Part shown: positions 24,247 to 31,889 of the stretch, in pieces | Numbering within the stretch: the first letter of the stretch is position 1 | Layout: every line of letters begins with the position of its first letter | Program-made: the position numbers and the translations under genes | NCBI RefSeq assembly: GCF_004521915.1 | Contig: NZ_SDKD01000010.1 | Span: 639-44,212, forward strand | From: Brevibacillus migulae | Lineage (GTDB): Bacteria > Bacillota > Bacilli > Brevibacillales > Brevibacillaceae | Length of the DNA stretch: 43,574 nucleotides | Direction of reading: 5' to 3' | Notes under the pieces: model-generated | Database searches by the model: none | Seen by the model: the letters and a program-made list of their open reading frames with translations, nothing else | What the model was told of the DNA's origin: nothing

Positions 24247-25497
24247 TTAGGAAAAATTCATCGGCATCGGTTCCGATAAAACCTCGATATCGGTTCGTTC
24301 GTGTGCTTCCCCCAACATGCTTTGCGAGATCCATATATCCCTGATGTGGAGTGTGTTGGCAATTCGCACCATCCGGATGGCAGTGGCATCGATGGCATTG
24401 CATGTCTTGATAGCTGCTTTAACAGCAAGCTCGCCTGTTTCCAGCCACATGGGCAGTTTGACGGTATTGACAACCGTGCTGGTAAGCGCATTGGCATACC
24501 CTTTTTCCCAGTCAATCGCCTCGTATACTTTCCTTGTCGTGATGTCAGCCAAGCCGATCCCATTGGCATTTCCATGCGTTTTTTCAGTCAGACCAAGAAC
24601 CACGGTCCGGGCTGCTTCCACGCCGCCAGTCGCGTACGGTGTGGCAAACCGGCCCGTGATATTCGGATCCATTCCGTCCCCGGAAATGTCCTTGCCAATT
24701 TCATTTACGACCAGAACATCGAGCGGAGAAAATAGGATGCGGGGCATCAGCGCCTTCGCTTCCTGCAATAGTGATGGTTCCCTCTCGATCAGCTGCTCGG
24801 CTGGTATCGCTACGATATGGGCTGGTCGATCATACGCATTTTCGATCGTGGCGAGCCCGAAAATGATGGGCGCCTTCTGCAGCACCGCCTTCGCCATTTC
24901 CACCACATGTTCGGCCATGTATTGAAATCCGTAAGCATGCGCCGCCTCAGCCCCTTTTTGCTTTCCGAGTCCGATCGTGATCATTTTGAGCAGCCCGCTC
25001 TCCACTGGACCGCGAAACGCGGTATGCGGCTTGATCCGATTGATCACGATGATTTTGTCTGCTTGAAAAGCGATCTGATCCGTGTAAATGGGAAGACCAT
25101 TTTCCAATCGTCCAACCTCTACCACCTCCATGCTGGAGTGGATCGGAGCCTCAACAAAAGCTTCGGTGACACCCAAGGCTTCCAACACTTCTTTTTGCCC
25201 TGCTGCTGTGGCTCCCCCATGACTGCCCATTGCGGGTACGATGAACGGATTTGCCCCTGCTGCCTTGACAGCTCTAACCACTTCACGGGCGATTGTCGGG
25301 ATTTCCGCCACCCCACGGCTTCCCACCGCAATCGCCACACGGTCACCTGGCAAAATGCGCTTGAGTACCTCCGCTTCTTTCAGCGCTTGTCGTACCGCTT
25401 CAGGTATATTCGTGATTTCGGGAGCGTGGAAATGCTGTCTGACCTTCACCATGTGCGGAATCGCGATGTCGTGAAGCAAAGCTTCGATGACGCCCAT
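24247..25497 (-). CDS. LarA-like (DUF2088) nickel-pincer hydroxyacid racemase/epimerase family protein
   Basis: The 416-residue protein has the DUF2088 domain: AVGSRGVAEIPTIAREVVRA, ANPFIVPAMGSHGGATAAGQ and then NRIKPHTAFRGPVESGLLKM, where the family's substrate- and cofactor-binding His and Lys residues usually lie. LarA itself racemises lactate with a nickel-pincer nucleotide; relatives act on malate, hydroxyglutarate or gluconate. Here it may interconvert epimers of the imported acid so that one dehydratase can use both. The LarB/C/E cofactor enzymes are not in this window. ATG 25497 follows GGGGGAG; the gene starts 12 bases after the second TRAP binding protein. Confidence 0.75.
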   Translation of the reverse strand: MGVIEALLHDIAIPHMVKVRQHFHAPEITNIPEAVRQALKEAEVLKRILPGDRVAIAVGSRGVAEIPTIAREVVRAVKAAGANPFIVPAMGSHGGATAAGQKEVLEALGVTEAFVEAPIHSSMEVVEVGRLENGLPIYTDQIAFQADKIIVINRIKPHTAFRGPVESGLLKMITIGLGKQKGAEAAHAYGFQYMAEHVVEMAKAVLQKAPIIFGLATIENAYDRPAHIVAIPAEQLIEREPSLLQEAKALMPRILFSPLDVLVVNEIGKDISGDGMDPNITGRFATPYATGGVEAARTVVLGLTEKTHGNANGIGLADITTRKVYEAIDWEKGYANALTSTVVNTVKLPMWLETGELAVKAAIKTCNAIDATAIRMVRIANTLHIRDIWISQSMLGEAHERTDIEVLSEPMPMNFS

Positions 25498-25509
25498 GAA
25501 CGCTCCCCC

Positions 25510-26565
25510 TTACTGTCTCGCCTGCTTCACCTGATCGTACATTTGCTTGACGAGATCCTCCCCAAATTCTTTGGCAAATTTGTCTGTAACCGGCTTGATG
25601 ATTTCCTGCATGTTGGCCATCTCTTCAGGAGTCACTTCGTTCACTTTCATGCCCGCCGCTTTCAGATCATCCAGCGCCTTTTGATTTTCCGCCCGATTGG
25701 CTTCGCGTTGGAATGCGCCGGCTTCAGCGGCTGCTTCTTTCAGAATGGTCTGTTCTTCGGGCGACAGCTTATCCCAGAACTTTTTGCTTACCAAAAATAC
25801 AAAAGGCGTATAGACGTGCTTCGTAACGCTTAAATACTCCTGCACTTCATTGAATTTGCTCGATTTGATGGTTGCCAATGGATTTTCCTGTCCATCGACG
25901 GTTTTGCTTTCCAGCGCTGTGAATACTTCCGAGAACGCCATCGGGGTTGGGTTTGCTCCCAGTGCCTGGAACGCTTCGAGATGGACCTGATTTTGCATGG
26001 TCCGGATCTTCAGCCCTTGGAAGTCTTCCGGTTTGGCCACGGGGTGTTTGCTGTTGGTCAGGTTGCGGAAGCCGTTTTCCCAATAGCCCAGACCGATCAG
26101 ATTATGCTCAGGCAGCTTCTCCAGCAGCTTTTGGCCAAGCGGACCATCGAGGACTGCGTCGGCTTCTTTTTCATTGTTGAACACGAACGGAAAGTCGAAA
26201 ATCCCGAATTCCTTGATCATTCCGACAAGTGGCGAGGTGGAAGGGATGGTGATTTCCTGTGTACCCGCCTGCAATGCTTCGGTCATTTTTTTATCATCAC
26301 CCAGCTGTGCGGCGAAGTAAGGCTGGACCTTCAGCTTACCTCCACTTTTTTGGGCGACGATCTCGGCAAACTTCTTCAATCCTTGGCCCTCGGGGTGATC
26401 TTCATTCAAACCGATACCCGCTTTGATCGTCCGTTCCTGGATGCCGCTGGCAGGAGCCGCTGACGTGCCTGAGGTGCCGGACGATGCTTGGTTGCCGCAG
26501 CCGGCCATGAGCAAAATGGCAGGCAGAGTCAGCCCGATGAGTACGTTTTTCAAACGACGTTTCAT
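25510..26565 (-). CDS. dctP: TRAP transporter substrate-binding lipoprotein, DctP family (second copy)
   Basis: The 351-residue lipoprotein has signal MKRRLKN with lipobox LLMAGC (Cys23) and a Ser/Gly-rich linker, then the DctP fold: AGIGLNEDHPEGQGLKKFAE, LQAGTQEITIPSTSPLVG, the conserved KIRTMQNQVHLEAFQALGAN (carboxylate-binding Arg) and VFTALESKTVDGQENPLATI. It is clearly paralogous to the binding protein at 29471-30523, but only one membrane pair (DctQM) is in the cluster. Either both feed the same permease or this one uses permeases elsewhere. ATG 26565 follows GGGGGA. Confidence 0.93.
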   Translation of the reverse strand: MKRRLKNVLIGLTLPAILLMAGCGNQASSGTSGTSAAPASGIQERTIKAGIGLNEDHPEGQGLKKFAEIVAQKSGGKLKVQPYFAAQLGDDKKMTEALQAGTQEITIPSTSPLVGMIKEFGIFDFPFVFNNEKEADAVLDGPLGQKLLEKLPEHNLIGLGYWENGFRNLTNSKHPVAKPEDFQGLKIRTMQNQVHLEAFQALGANPTPMAFSEVFTALESKTVDGQENPLATIKSSKFNEVQEYLSVTKHVYTPFVFLVSKKFWDKLSPEEQTILKEAAAEAGAFQREANRAENQKALDDLKAAGMKVNEVTPEEMANMQEIIKPVTDKFAKEFGEDLVKQMYDQVKQARQ

Positions 26566-26597
26566 TCATGATTCCCCCTCATTTTTCATTTTCTCTT

Positions 26598-27626
26598 TCA
26601 TCTTGCCAAAGCCCCATACGCTTGCTCCGTCTGGAACTGCTGCAGGCGAATCCGTGCTTCCACCTCTTTATTGACCAAATATTTCGGATACTCGCCATGA
26701 ATCAGGACGTCAACCACCCCCAGCGCCGCTTTCGCCCTCATCTCTGCCGCTGCTTGCTCGGAATACCAGGCGACATGCGGAGTCAGGATCACATTTTCCA
26801 TCGTGAGCAGCGGATTGTCAGGTTGAATCGGTTCATACTCCACCACATCGAGGGCTGCCCCAGCGATTCTCCCTGTTTGCAATGCGGAGAGTAAGGCATT
26901 CTCATCGATCACAGGGCCACGCGATGTGTTGATGATAAGCGCACTGTCTTTCATCCATTCAAATTGCTCAGCTCCCAGAAGACCTTTTGTCTCATCCGTC
27001 AAAGGGGCATGGACGGAGATGATGTCGGCCCTTCTGCATAGCTCCTCGAGCGAGACAAGCTCCACTCCCCGTTGCGCTGCCAGTTCTTCCGGAAAAAAAG
27101 GATCGTAGGCGATGGCTTGCAAGCCGAGCGGAGCCGTTTTCAGCTGCAGGGATTGCGGGATTTTCCCGAAGCCGACCAAGCCGAGTACCTTTCCCCGGAG
27201 CCGATGAATGGGCTGCGTGACTTTGAAATCCCACACGCCGTTTTTTACCGCCTGATTGGCTACCGTAATCTTTCGCGTCCAAGAAAGAAGCAGCGCAAGG
27301 GCGTGGTCAGCTACTTCATCCAGACAGTAATCCGGCACATTCGCCACACATATTCCCTTTTCTGTCGCCGCAAGCAAATCAACGGTATTGACCCCTACGC
27401 CATAGCGCGTGATGACCTTGCAATTCTCCAATTGCTCGATCACTCTGCGGCTAAGCGGGGCATACTGGTTGATCAATCCGTCGGCGTCACGACAAGCGGC
27501 GATCACTTCCTCCTCGGTCCGGCATTGCATGGGGATCAATTCGATAGGCTCCTTATCAAAAATCTCTTCTTCATACCGCAGATCCGCGTATTCCCAATCG
27601 GTCACGACGACTTTCCACTTTTTCAC
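26598..27626 (-). CDS. D-isomer-specific 2-hydroxyacid dehydrogenase, CtBP-like
   Basis: The 342-residue NAD(P)-dependent dehydrogenase has a substrate-binding Arg loop (ITRYGVGVNTVDL), a Rossmann glycine motif GLVGFGKIPQ, catalytic Arg in NTSRGPVIDE, Glu in DVVEYEP and His in LTPHVAWYSEQA; the last is typical of the CtBP-type subfamily. It would interconvert a 2-keto acid and a D-2-hydroxy acid, perhaps making the sugar acid enter the dehydratase step. Start is GTG 27626 after AAGGGGG, 12 bases after the TRAP large permease, so it is co-transcribed with transport. Confidence 0.88.
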   Translation of the reverse strand: MKKWKVVVTDWEYADLRYEEEIFDKEPIELIPMQCRTEEEVIAACRDADGLINQYAPLSRRVIEQLENCKVITRYGVGVNTVDLLAATEKGICVANVPDYCLDEVADHALALLLSWTRKITVANQAVKNGVWDFKVTQPIHRLRGKVLGLVGFGKIPQSLQLKTAPLGLQAIAYDPFFPEELAAQRGVELVSLEELCRRADIISVHAPLTDETKGLLGAEQFEWMKDSALIINTSRGPVIDENALLSALQTGRIAGAALDVVEYEPIQPDNPLLTMENVILTPHVAWYSEQAAAEMRAKAALGVVDVLIHGEYPKYLVNKEVEARIRLQQFQTEQAYGALAR

Positions 27627-27638
27627 CGGTTTTCCCCC

Positions 27639-28916
27639 TTACGTAAACCAATCCAATGGCACAGTAACAATCGCTGGAAACAGGATCAACAGCAACAGAA
27701 TGAGGATCTCCACCAATAAGAAGGGCCAGATCCCTTTCATGATGTCCTCCATCCCGATCTTTCCGACTCCGCAAGCTACGTTGAGCACCGTTCCGACAGG
27801 CGGGGTCAAGAGACCGATACAGTTATTCAGGATGAACAGCACCCCGAAATAGATCGGATCGATGCCGGCTTGATCGATGATGGGCATCAATACCGGCGTC
27901 AAAATCAGGATGGTTGGGGTGAGATCCATCGCCGTTCCCACCAACAGGACGATCACATTAATGACGATCAATAACAATAGTGGGCTTTCTACAAGCGGGC
28001 CTAATAATGTCGTCAACGCATCCGGGATATTCGCTACGGTAATCAGCCACGCAGATACCATCGCTGCTGCCACGAGGAACATCACCACGCTTGTCGTCTT
28101 GGCAGAGTTGACAAGCAATTCATAGAGCTTCCCGATACGCAGCTCCTTGTAGATGAACACACCTACAAACAAGGCATAGAAAGCGGCAACTACCGCCGCT
28201 TCGGTGGGTGTAAACACGCCCCCACGCAGTCCTCCCACGATGATCACGGGCAAAAGCAATGCCCAGACAGCTCCTTTGGTGGCTCCCCATATTTCTGCTG
28301 CGGAGCGGCGCGGAAGCACTTCATAATCATTTTTGCGAACAATTACCCACCAGGTGATCATCAAGCCGACACCGATCAGCAGACCCGGCACAATCCCTGC
28401 CATAAACAATTTGGTAATGGAAAGACCGCTGGTGACCCCAAATACAATCATCGGGATGCTCGGCGGGATGATGGGCGCGATAATGCCTCCCGCCGCGAGC
28501 AAGCCTGTCGAACGGTTGCGGTCATATCCCGCTTTCACCATCATCGGGATCAAAATCGCACCGAGTGCTGCCGTATCCGCCACCGCTGAGCCGGACAGAC
28601 CGGCGAACAAGATGCTTGCAAGTATCGCTACAAAGCCCAAACCGCCGCGAATATGTCCGACCAACGCCAGGGCAAACTGGATGATCCGCTTGGAAATGCC
28701 GCCCGCATTCATGATTTCCCCAGCCAGGATGAAAAACGGAATCGCCATCAGCGGGAAGTTGTCAGCGCCGTTAATCAGGTTTTGGGCAATGATTTGGCTG
28801 TCGAAGATATCGAGATAAATCATGAGCGCCACGCCGCTGAAGAGCAGGGCGAACGCGATCGGCATGCCAAGCGCCATGACACCGACCAAAGATCCGAGAA
28901 ATACCGCTAACGTCAT
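27639..28916 (-). CDS. dctM: TRAP transporter large permease, DctM family
   Basis: The 425-residue membrane protein has the 11-13 spans expected of the sodium-driven TRAP channel subunit. Typical segments are MAIPFFILAGEIMNAGGISK, GGLGFVAILASILFAGLSGS, GIIAPIIPPSIPMIVFG and NNCIGLLTPPVGTVLNVACG, the last a hallmark of DctM. ATG 28916 begins immediately after the TAA of dctQ, behind GGGAGG. It forms the transporter with DctQ and one or both DctP proteins; the substrate is probably a sugar acid. Confidence 0.95.
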   Translation of the reverse strand: MTLAVFLGSLVGVMALGMPIAFALLFSGVALMIYLDIFDSQIIAQNLINGADNFPLMAIPFFILAGEIMNAGGISKRIIQFALALVGHIRGGLGFVAILASILFAGLSGSAVADTAALGAILIPMMVKAGYDRNRSTGLLAAGGIIAPIIPPSIPMIVFGVTSGLSITKLFMAGIVPGLLIGVGLMITWWVIVRKNDYEVLPRRSAAEIWGATKGAVWALLLPVIIVGGLRGGVFTPTEAAVVAAFYALFVGVFIYKELRIGKLYELLVNSAKTTSVVMFLVAAAMVSAWLITVANIPDALTTLLGPLVESPLLLLIVINVIVLLVGTAMDLTPTILILTPVLMPIIDQAGIDPIYFGVLFILNNCIGLLTPPVGTVLNVACGVGKIGMEDIMKGIWPFLLVEILILLLLILFPAIVTVPLDWFT

Positions 28917-29471
28917 TTACCTCCCACCGCCCTGCACGTATTGTTGCTGTCCGGATACCAGCAGCTCTTCTTCCGATTCCTGTATCTTCATCAGCTCCTC
29001 AACTGAACGCTTCCCGAAAAGGACGCGATATACATTCCACAGCATGATGACAGCCATGCAAAGACTCATGACGATCCCTATGCCGTACACATAGGCGAGC
29101 GGCATTCCTGTAGCCGGGGCTTTACTGTCCATGTTGATCAGGGTCATCTTCCAGCTACCGTCCAAGACCAGCCACAGCACATACAGCATTGCAGCGTTGA
29201 TAACCACAAATGCTGCGGTTTTCCATGCAGGGGATAACCGCTTGACGAACATATCGACACCGAGATGCTGATTCTCTTTCAGAGCGCCAATTGCTCCTAA
29301 AAAGGTCAGCCAGATAAACAGAAAGCGGGACATCTCTTCGGACCAGGTGATTCCCGAGTTAAAGGCGTAACGCAATACCACATTGCCGAAAACAAGAATG
29401 GCCATGAATGCCAGCGAAAATGCGATCGCACCATTCAATAGACGACTGAGAAAAGATTGGGCCCTGCTCAC
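28917..29471 (-). CDS. dctQ: TRAP transporter small permease, DctQ family
   Basis: The 184-residue protein has four hydrophobic spans and the DctQ marks FGNVVLRYAFNSGITWSEEM and RFLFIWLTFLGAIGALKENQ followed by HLGVDMF. Start is GTG 29471, which overlaps the TAG stop of dctP (TAGTG) and lies 10 bases after AAGGAGG. The longer frame from 29519 would overlap dctP further without a better site. The C-terminal tail is hydrophilic and acidic. Confidence 0.92.
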   Translation of the reverse strand: MSRAQSFLSRLLNGAIAFSLAFMAILVFGNVVLRYAFNSGITWSEEMSRFLFIWLTFLGAIGALKENQHLGVDMFVKRLSPAWKTAAFVVINAAMLYVLWLVLDGSWKMTLINMDSKAPATGMPLAYVYGIGIVMSLCMAVIMLWNVYRVLFGKRSVEELMKIQESEEELLVSGQQQYVQGGGR

Positions 29472-30523
29472 TACTGCCCCGCCTCCTTTTTGATTTTCTC
29501 CACCATTTCTTTGGCCCATGGATACGTTTTGTAAAACTCTTCATAAAGCGGCTGCGCAGCTTGTTCCATCGCTTGGCGGAATGAATCGTCAGGTGTGGTA
29601 AACGTGATCCCCTTTTCCTGAAGGAATTTCTTATCCTCTTCGAAGCTCTTCTCCAAAAGCTCCCACTCGTATTCTGCAGAAGTTTTCGCTGCTTCCTCGA
29701 TGATGTTCTTCTGCTCATCCGTCAGCTGGCTCCACAGTTTTGCGTTGATGATATACAGATTTGGGCTGAACATATGATTGGATTCCAGCACATCCGTCTG
29801 CACTTCATACCAGCCGGATGCCTTCAGTGTGGCAATCGGATTATCCTGACCATCCACGACTTTTTGCTCGAGTGCGGTAAACACTTCGGAGATGGGCATC
29901 GGTGTGATATTGGCGCCCAGCAGCTGTCCTAGCTTGATGTAATTCGGTATGTTCGGCATGCGCAGCCGCAGCCCCTGGAAATCTTCGAGCTTGCTAATCG
30001 GCTTGTTGCTAGAGAACATGCGAAAGCCGTTCGCGCTCCACGCCAGCACATGTACCCCGTGCTTGCTTTCCATTTCCTCTGTCATCTCTTTGCCGAGCGG
30101 TCCATTGAACACTTTTTTTGCATGGGCGAAATCCTTGAACAAGAACGGCCATTCGCCGACCGCCATTTTCGGTATGTCAGCCTGCATGATCAGCCCGGGA
30201 ATCCCCATCTCGATCGTTCCGTTGCGCACCCCGTCGTAGAATTCCTTTTCCGCGCCGAGCTTGCTGTTGTCATAGATTTGCACCTGCAGCGAACCGCCCG
30301 ACTTTTCCTCCACGATCTTTTTGAATTTTTCACGCAAAGCCACATTCTGTGGATGATCGGTGGCAAAATAATTGGCTACTTTTAGCGTGACTGCTTTTCC
30401 GCTGGCGGCACCGCCCTGTTGGCTGTTCGCGTTGCCGCCAGTCGTTTGTTGACCTGCACAGGCAGTGAGCAATAGCACGGATGATAGAAACAAGCCAAGA
30501 AGCATGGAAACACGTTTCTTCAT
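29471..30523 (-). CDS. dctP: TRAP transporter substrate-binding lipoprotein, DctP family (first copy)
   Basis: The 350-residue lipoprotein has signal MKKRVSM and lipobox LLTAC (Cys22) with a Q/G/N-rich linker. The DctP domain shows VANYFATDHPQNVALREKF, GVRNGTIEMGIPGLI, LRLRMPNIPNYIKLGQLLGA (carboxylate-binding Arg) and VFTALEQKVVDGQDNPIATL. It captures the acid outside the membrane and delivers it to DctQM, whose genes follow at once. ATG 30523 lies behind GGGGG; the perfect operator copy begins 17 bases upstream, so a transcript can start here independently of the preceding gene. Confidence 0.95.
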   Translation of the reverse strand: MKKRVSMLLGLFLSSVLLLTACAGQQTTGGNANSQQGGAASGKAVTLKVANYFATDHPQNVALREKFKKIVEEKSGGSLQVQIYDNSKLGAEKEFYDGVRNGTIEMGIPGLIMQADIPKMAVGEWPFLFKDFAHAKKVFNGPLGKEMTEEMESKHGVHVLAWSANGFRMFSSNKPISKLEDFQGLRLRMPNIPNYIKLGQLLGANITPMPISEVFTALEQKVVDGQDNPIATLKASGWYEVQTDVLESNHMFSPNLYIINAKLWSQLTDEQKNIIEEAAKTSAEYEWELLEKSFEEDKKFLQEKGITFTTPDDSFRQAMEQAAQPLYEEFYKTYPWAKEMVEKIKKEAGQ

Positions 30524-30539
30524 GATGCGACCCCCATTT

Positions 30540-30567
30540 GTTTTATATTATAAAACTGAGTTTTGCC
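30540..30567 (-). promoter_or_regulatory. Operator copy 2, before the first TRAP gene
   Basis: GTTTTATATTATAAAAC (30540-30556) is a perfect 17-bp palindrome. After a 3-base gap a third half-site GTTTTGCC follows (30560-30567). On the minus strand the palindrome contains TATAAT, a perfect -10, so the regulator would compete with or position RNA polymerase. No good -35 was found. Confidence 0.7.
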
Positions 30568-30588
30568 ACGTAGCCATAGAAAGGACGA

Positions 30589-31575
30589 TCATTCCCTTTT
30601 TCTTGCCATTCGCAGCTCCGGGACGAGATCAGGCGGCTCATTCCCTTGCAGGGCCGCGACCAGATTTTTCGCCGCCAGCATGGCCATCGCCAATCTTGTT
30701 TGCTTGGTCGCCGAACCAATATGCGGCAGGGTGACTACATTTGGCATTTGCAGGAGCGGATTGACGGGTGAAACGGGTTCTTCCTCAAAAACATCGAGGC
30801 CGGCACCCCAGATTTGCTTTTTCTTGAGCGCTTCGATTAATGCGAATTCGTCTACGATTTTTCCTCGGGATACGTTAATGAAAATGGCGGTAGGTTTCAT
30901 TTGTGCAAATTGTTCTTTGCCTATGAAGTGGATGGTGTCGTCTGTGAGGGGGATCATTGTCAGTACAAAATCTGAGGTTTGTAGGAGGTTGTTGAGCGGG
31001 AGATAGGTAACTCCCCATTGTTCTTCCAAGTCGGGTCGCGGATGTCGATTGTAATAAGACACCGTCATGTCAAAACCGTATCGGGCGCGCTTTGCGATGG
31101 CCGCACCGATTCTTCCCATACCGATAATGCCGAGCGTTTTGCCATGGACATCGGTACCGAAAAGCATTTCATCCGTACTGTCGGTCCATCTCCCTTCTTT
31201 CACGAGCTTATCCAGCTCGGCAACTCTGCGGGCTGTCGCCAGGATCAAGGCAAAGGCTAAGTCAGCGACCGTTTCCGTCAATACATGCGGCGTATTCGTT
31301 CCCCATACGCCACGTTTTCTCATCGCCTGCAGGTCAAAATTGTTGTAGCCGACTGATATATTGCTGACAACTCTCAGCCGTGGCGCATGAGCAAGCAATT
31401 CCTGATCGATGCTGCCGCCGGTCGTCAGAAGCCCTTCGACATCCGCGATGCGGTCCAACAGCTGTTGGCGGGGGATTTCTTCGGGTCCTTCCCATTTGTC
31501 CAGTTCGCAATGAGTGTTCAAATAAGCCTCGACTTGTTCAGGGATCGGTTTGGTGACAAATACTTTTGGCTTCAA
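30589..31575 (-). CDS. D-isomer-specific 2-hydroxyacid dehydrogenase, GyaR/GhrB-like (glyoxylate/2-ketoacid reductase)
   Basis: The 328-residue protein has the usual two-domain layout: VSNISVGYNNFDLQAMRKRG (substrate Arg region), TVADLAFALILATARRV, Rossmann motif GIIGMGRIGAAIAKRA, catalytic Arg in NVSRGKIVDE, Glu in DVFEEEPV and His in PHIGSAT. It is a typical glyoxylate/hydroxypyruvate/2-ketogluconate reductase. Start is TTG 31575 behind GAGGGGGG. As first gene of the cluster it follows an operator and a cre site. It may oxidise or reduce the 2-position of an imported acid; it is paralogous to the enzyme at 26598-27626 but from another subfamily. Confidence 0.9.
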   Translation of the reverse strand: MKPKVFVTKPIPEQVEAYLNTHCELDKWEGPEEIPRQQLLDRIADVEGLLTTGGSIDQELLAHAPRLRVVSNISVGYNNFDLQAMRKRGVWGTNTPHVLTETVADLAFALILATARRVAELDKLVKEGRWTDSTDEMLFGTDVHGKTLGIIGMGRIGAAIAKRARYGFDMTVSYYNRHPRPDLEEQWGVTYLPLNNLLQTSDFVLTMIPLTDDTIHFIGKEQFAQMKPTAIFINVSRGKIVDEFALIEALKKKQIWGAGLDVFEEEPVSPVNPLLQMPNVVTLPHIGSATKQTRLAMAMLAAKNLVAALQGNEPPDLVPELRMARKRE

Positions 31576-31619
31576 GATTTACGCCCCCCTCTTCTCATCT
31601 ATCGGTAAAGACACATACA

Positions 31620-31633
31620 TGTAAGCGCATTCA
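31620..31633. promoter_or_regulatory. cre site (CcpA) before the catabolic cluster
   Basis: TGTAAGCGCATTCA matches the Bacillus cre consensus TGWAANCGNTNWCA at all but one position. It lies 45 bases upstream of the first gene and about 40-50 bases downstream of the -10-like element in the operator, a position where CcpA acts as a roadblock. Glucose repression of the cluster is the expected result. Confidence 0.65.
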
Positions 31634-31669
31634 AGTTATCAAATAAAGAAAAGGCTTAGACCTGAATTG

Positions 31670-31697
31670 GTTTTATATTGTAAAACCCGGTTTTATA
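31670..31697 (-). promoter_or_regulatory. Operator copy 1, before the first gene of the cluster
   Basis: Half-sites GTTTTATA (31670-31677), TGTAAAAC (31679-31686) and GTTTTATA (31690-31697) form two overlapping palindromes with 1-base and 3-base gaps. On the minus strand the site contains TACAAT as a possible -10. It is 95 bases before the start codon. The rest of the 314-base gap 31576-31889 holds the cre site, a terminator at 31843-31874 and AT-rich sequence without other features. Confidence 0.7.
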
Positions 31698-31842
31698 AGT
31701 GCGGCATCTTGTTTCTCAAATCGATTGATTCTTTACCCAATATACTAGCGTCAGCGGAAATTGATGTCAATCAATTTCGATAATTCTGATTCATATCTAA
31801 ACAAAATGCTTCGAATGGACCATTTTTCACGATTAGCATGAC

Positions 31843-31874
31843 AAAAACGTCCCACCTGATTCAGCAGGACGTTT
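31843..31874 (-). terminator. Terminator of the twin P-loop ATPase gene
   Basis: AAACGTCC and GGACGTTT form an 8-bp stem, with inner complementarity CTGATTCAG-like, and the minus strand continues with T residues. It separates this gene from the sugar-acid cluster downstream. Confidence 0.88.
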
Positions 31875-31889
31875 ATTCTATCACATACG

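Noticed and set aside
24817..25833. Plus-strand open frame spanning the LarA-like and second dctP genes
   Set aside because: Antisense to two good genes, crosses their boundary, and has no domain or ribosome binding site.
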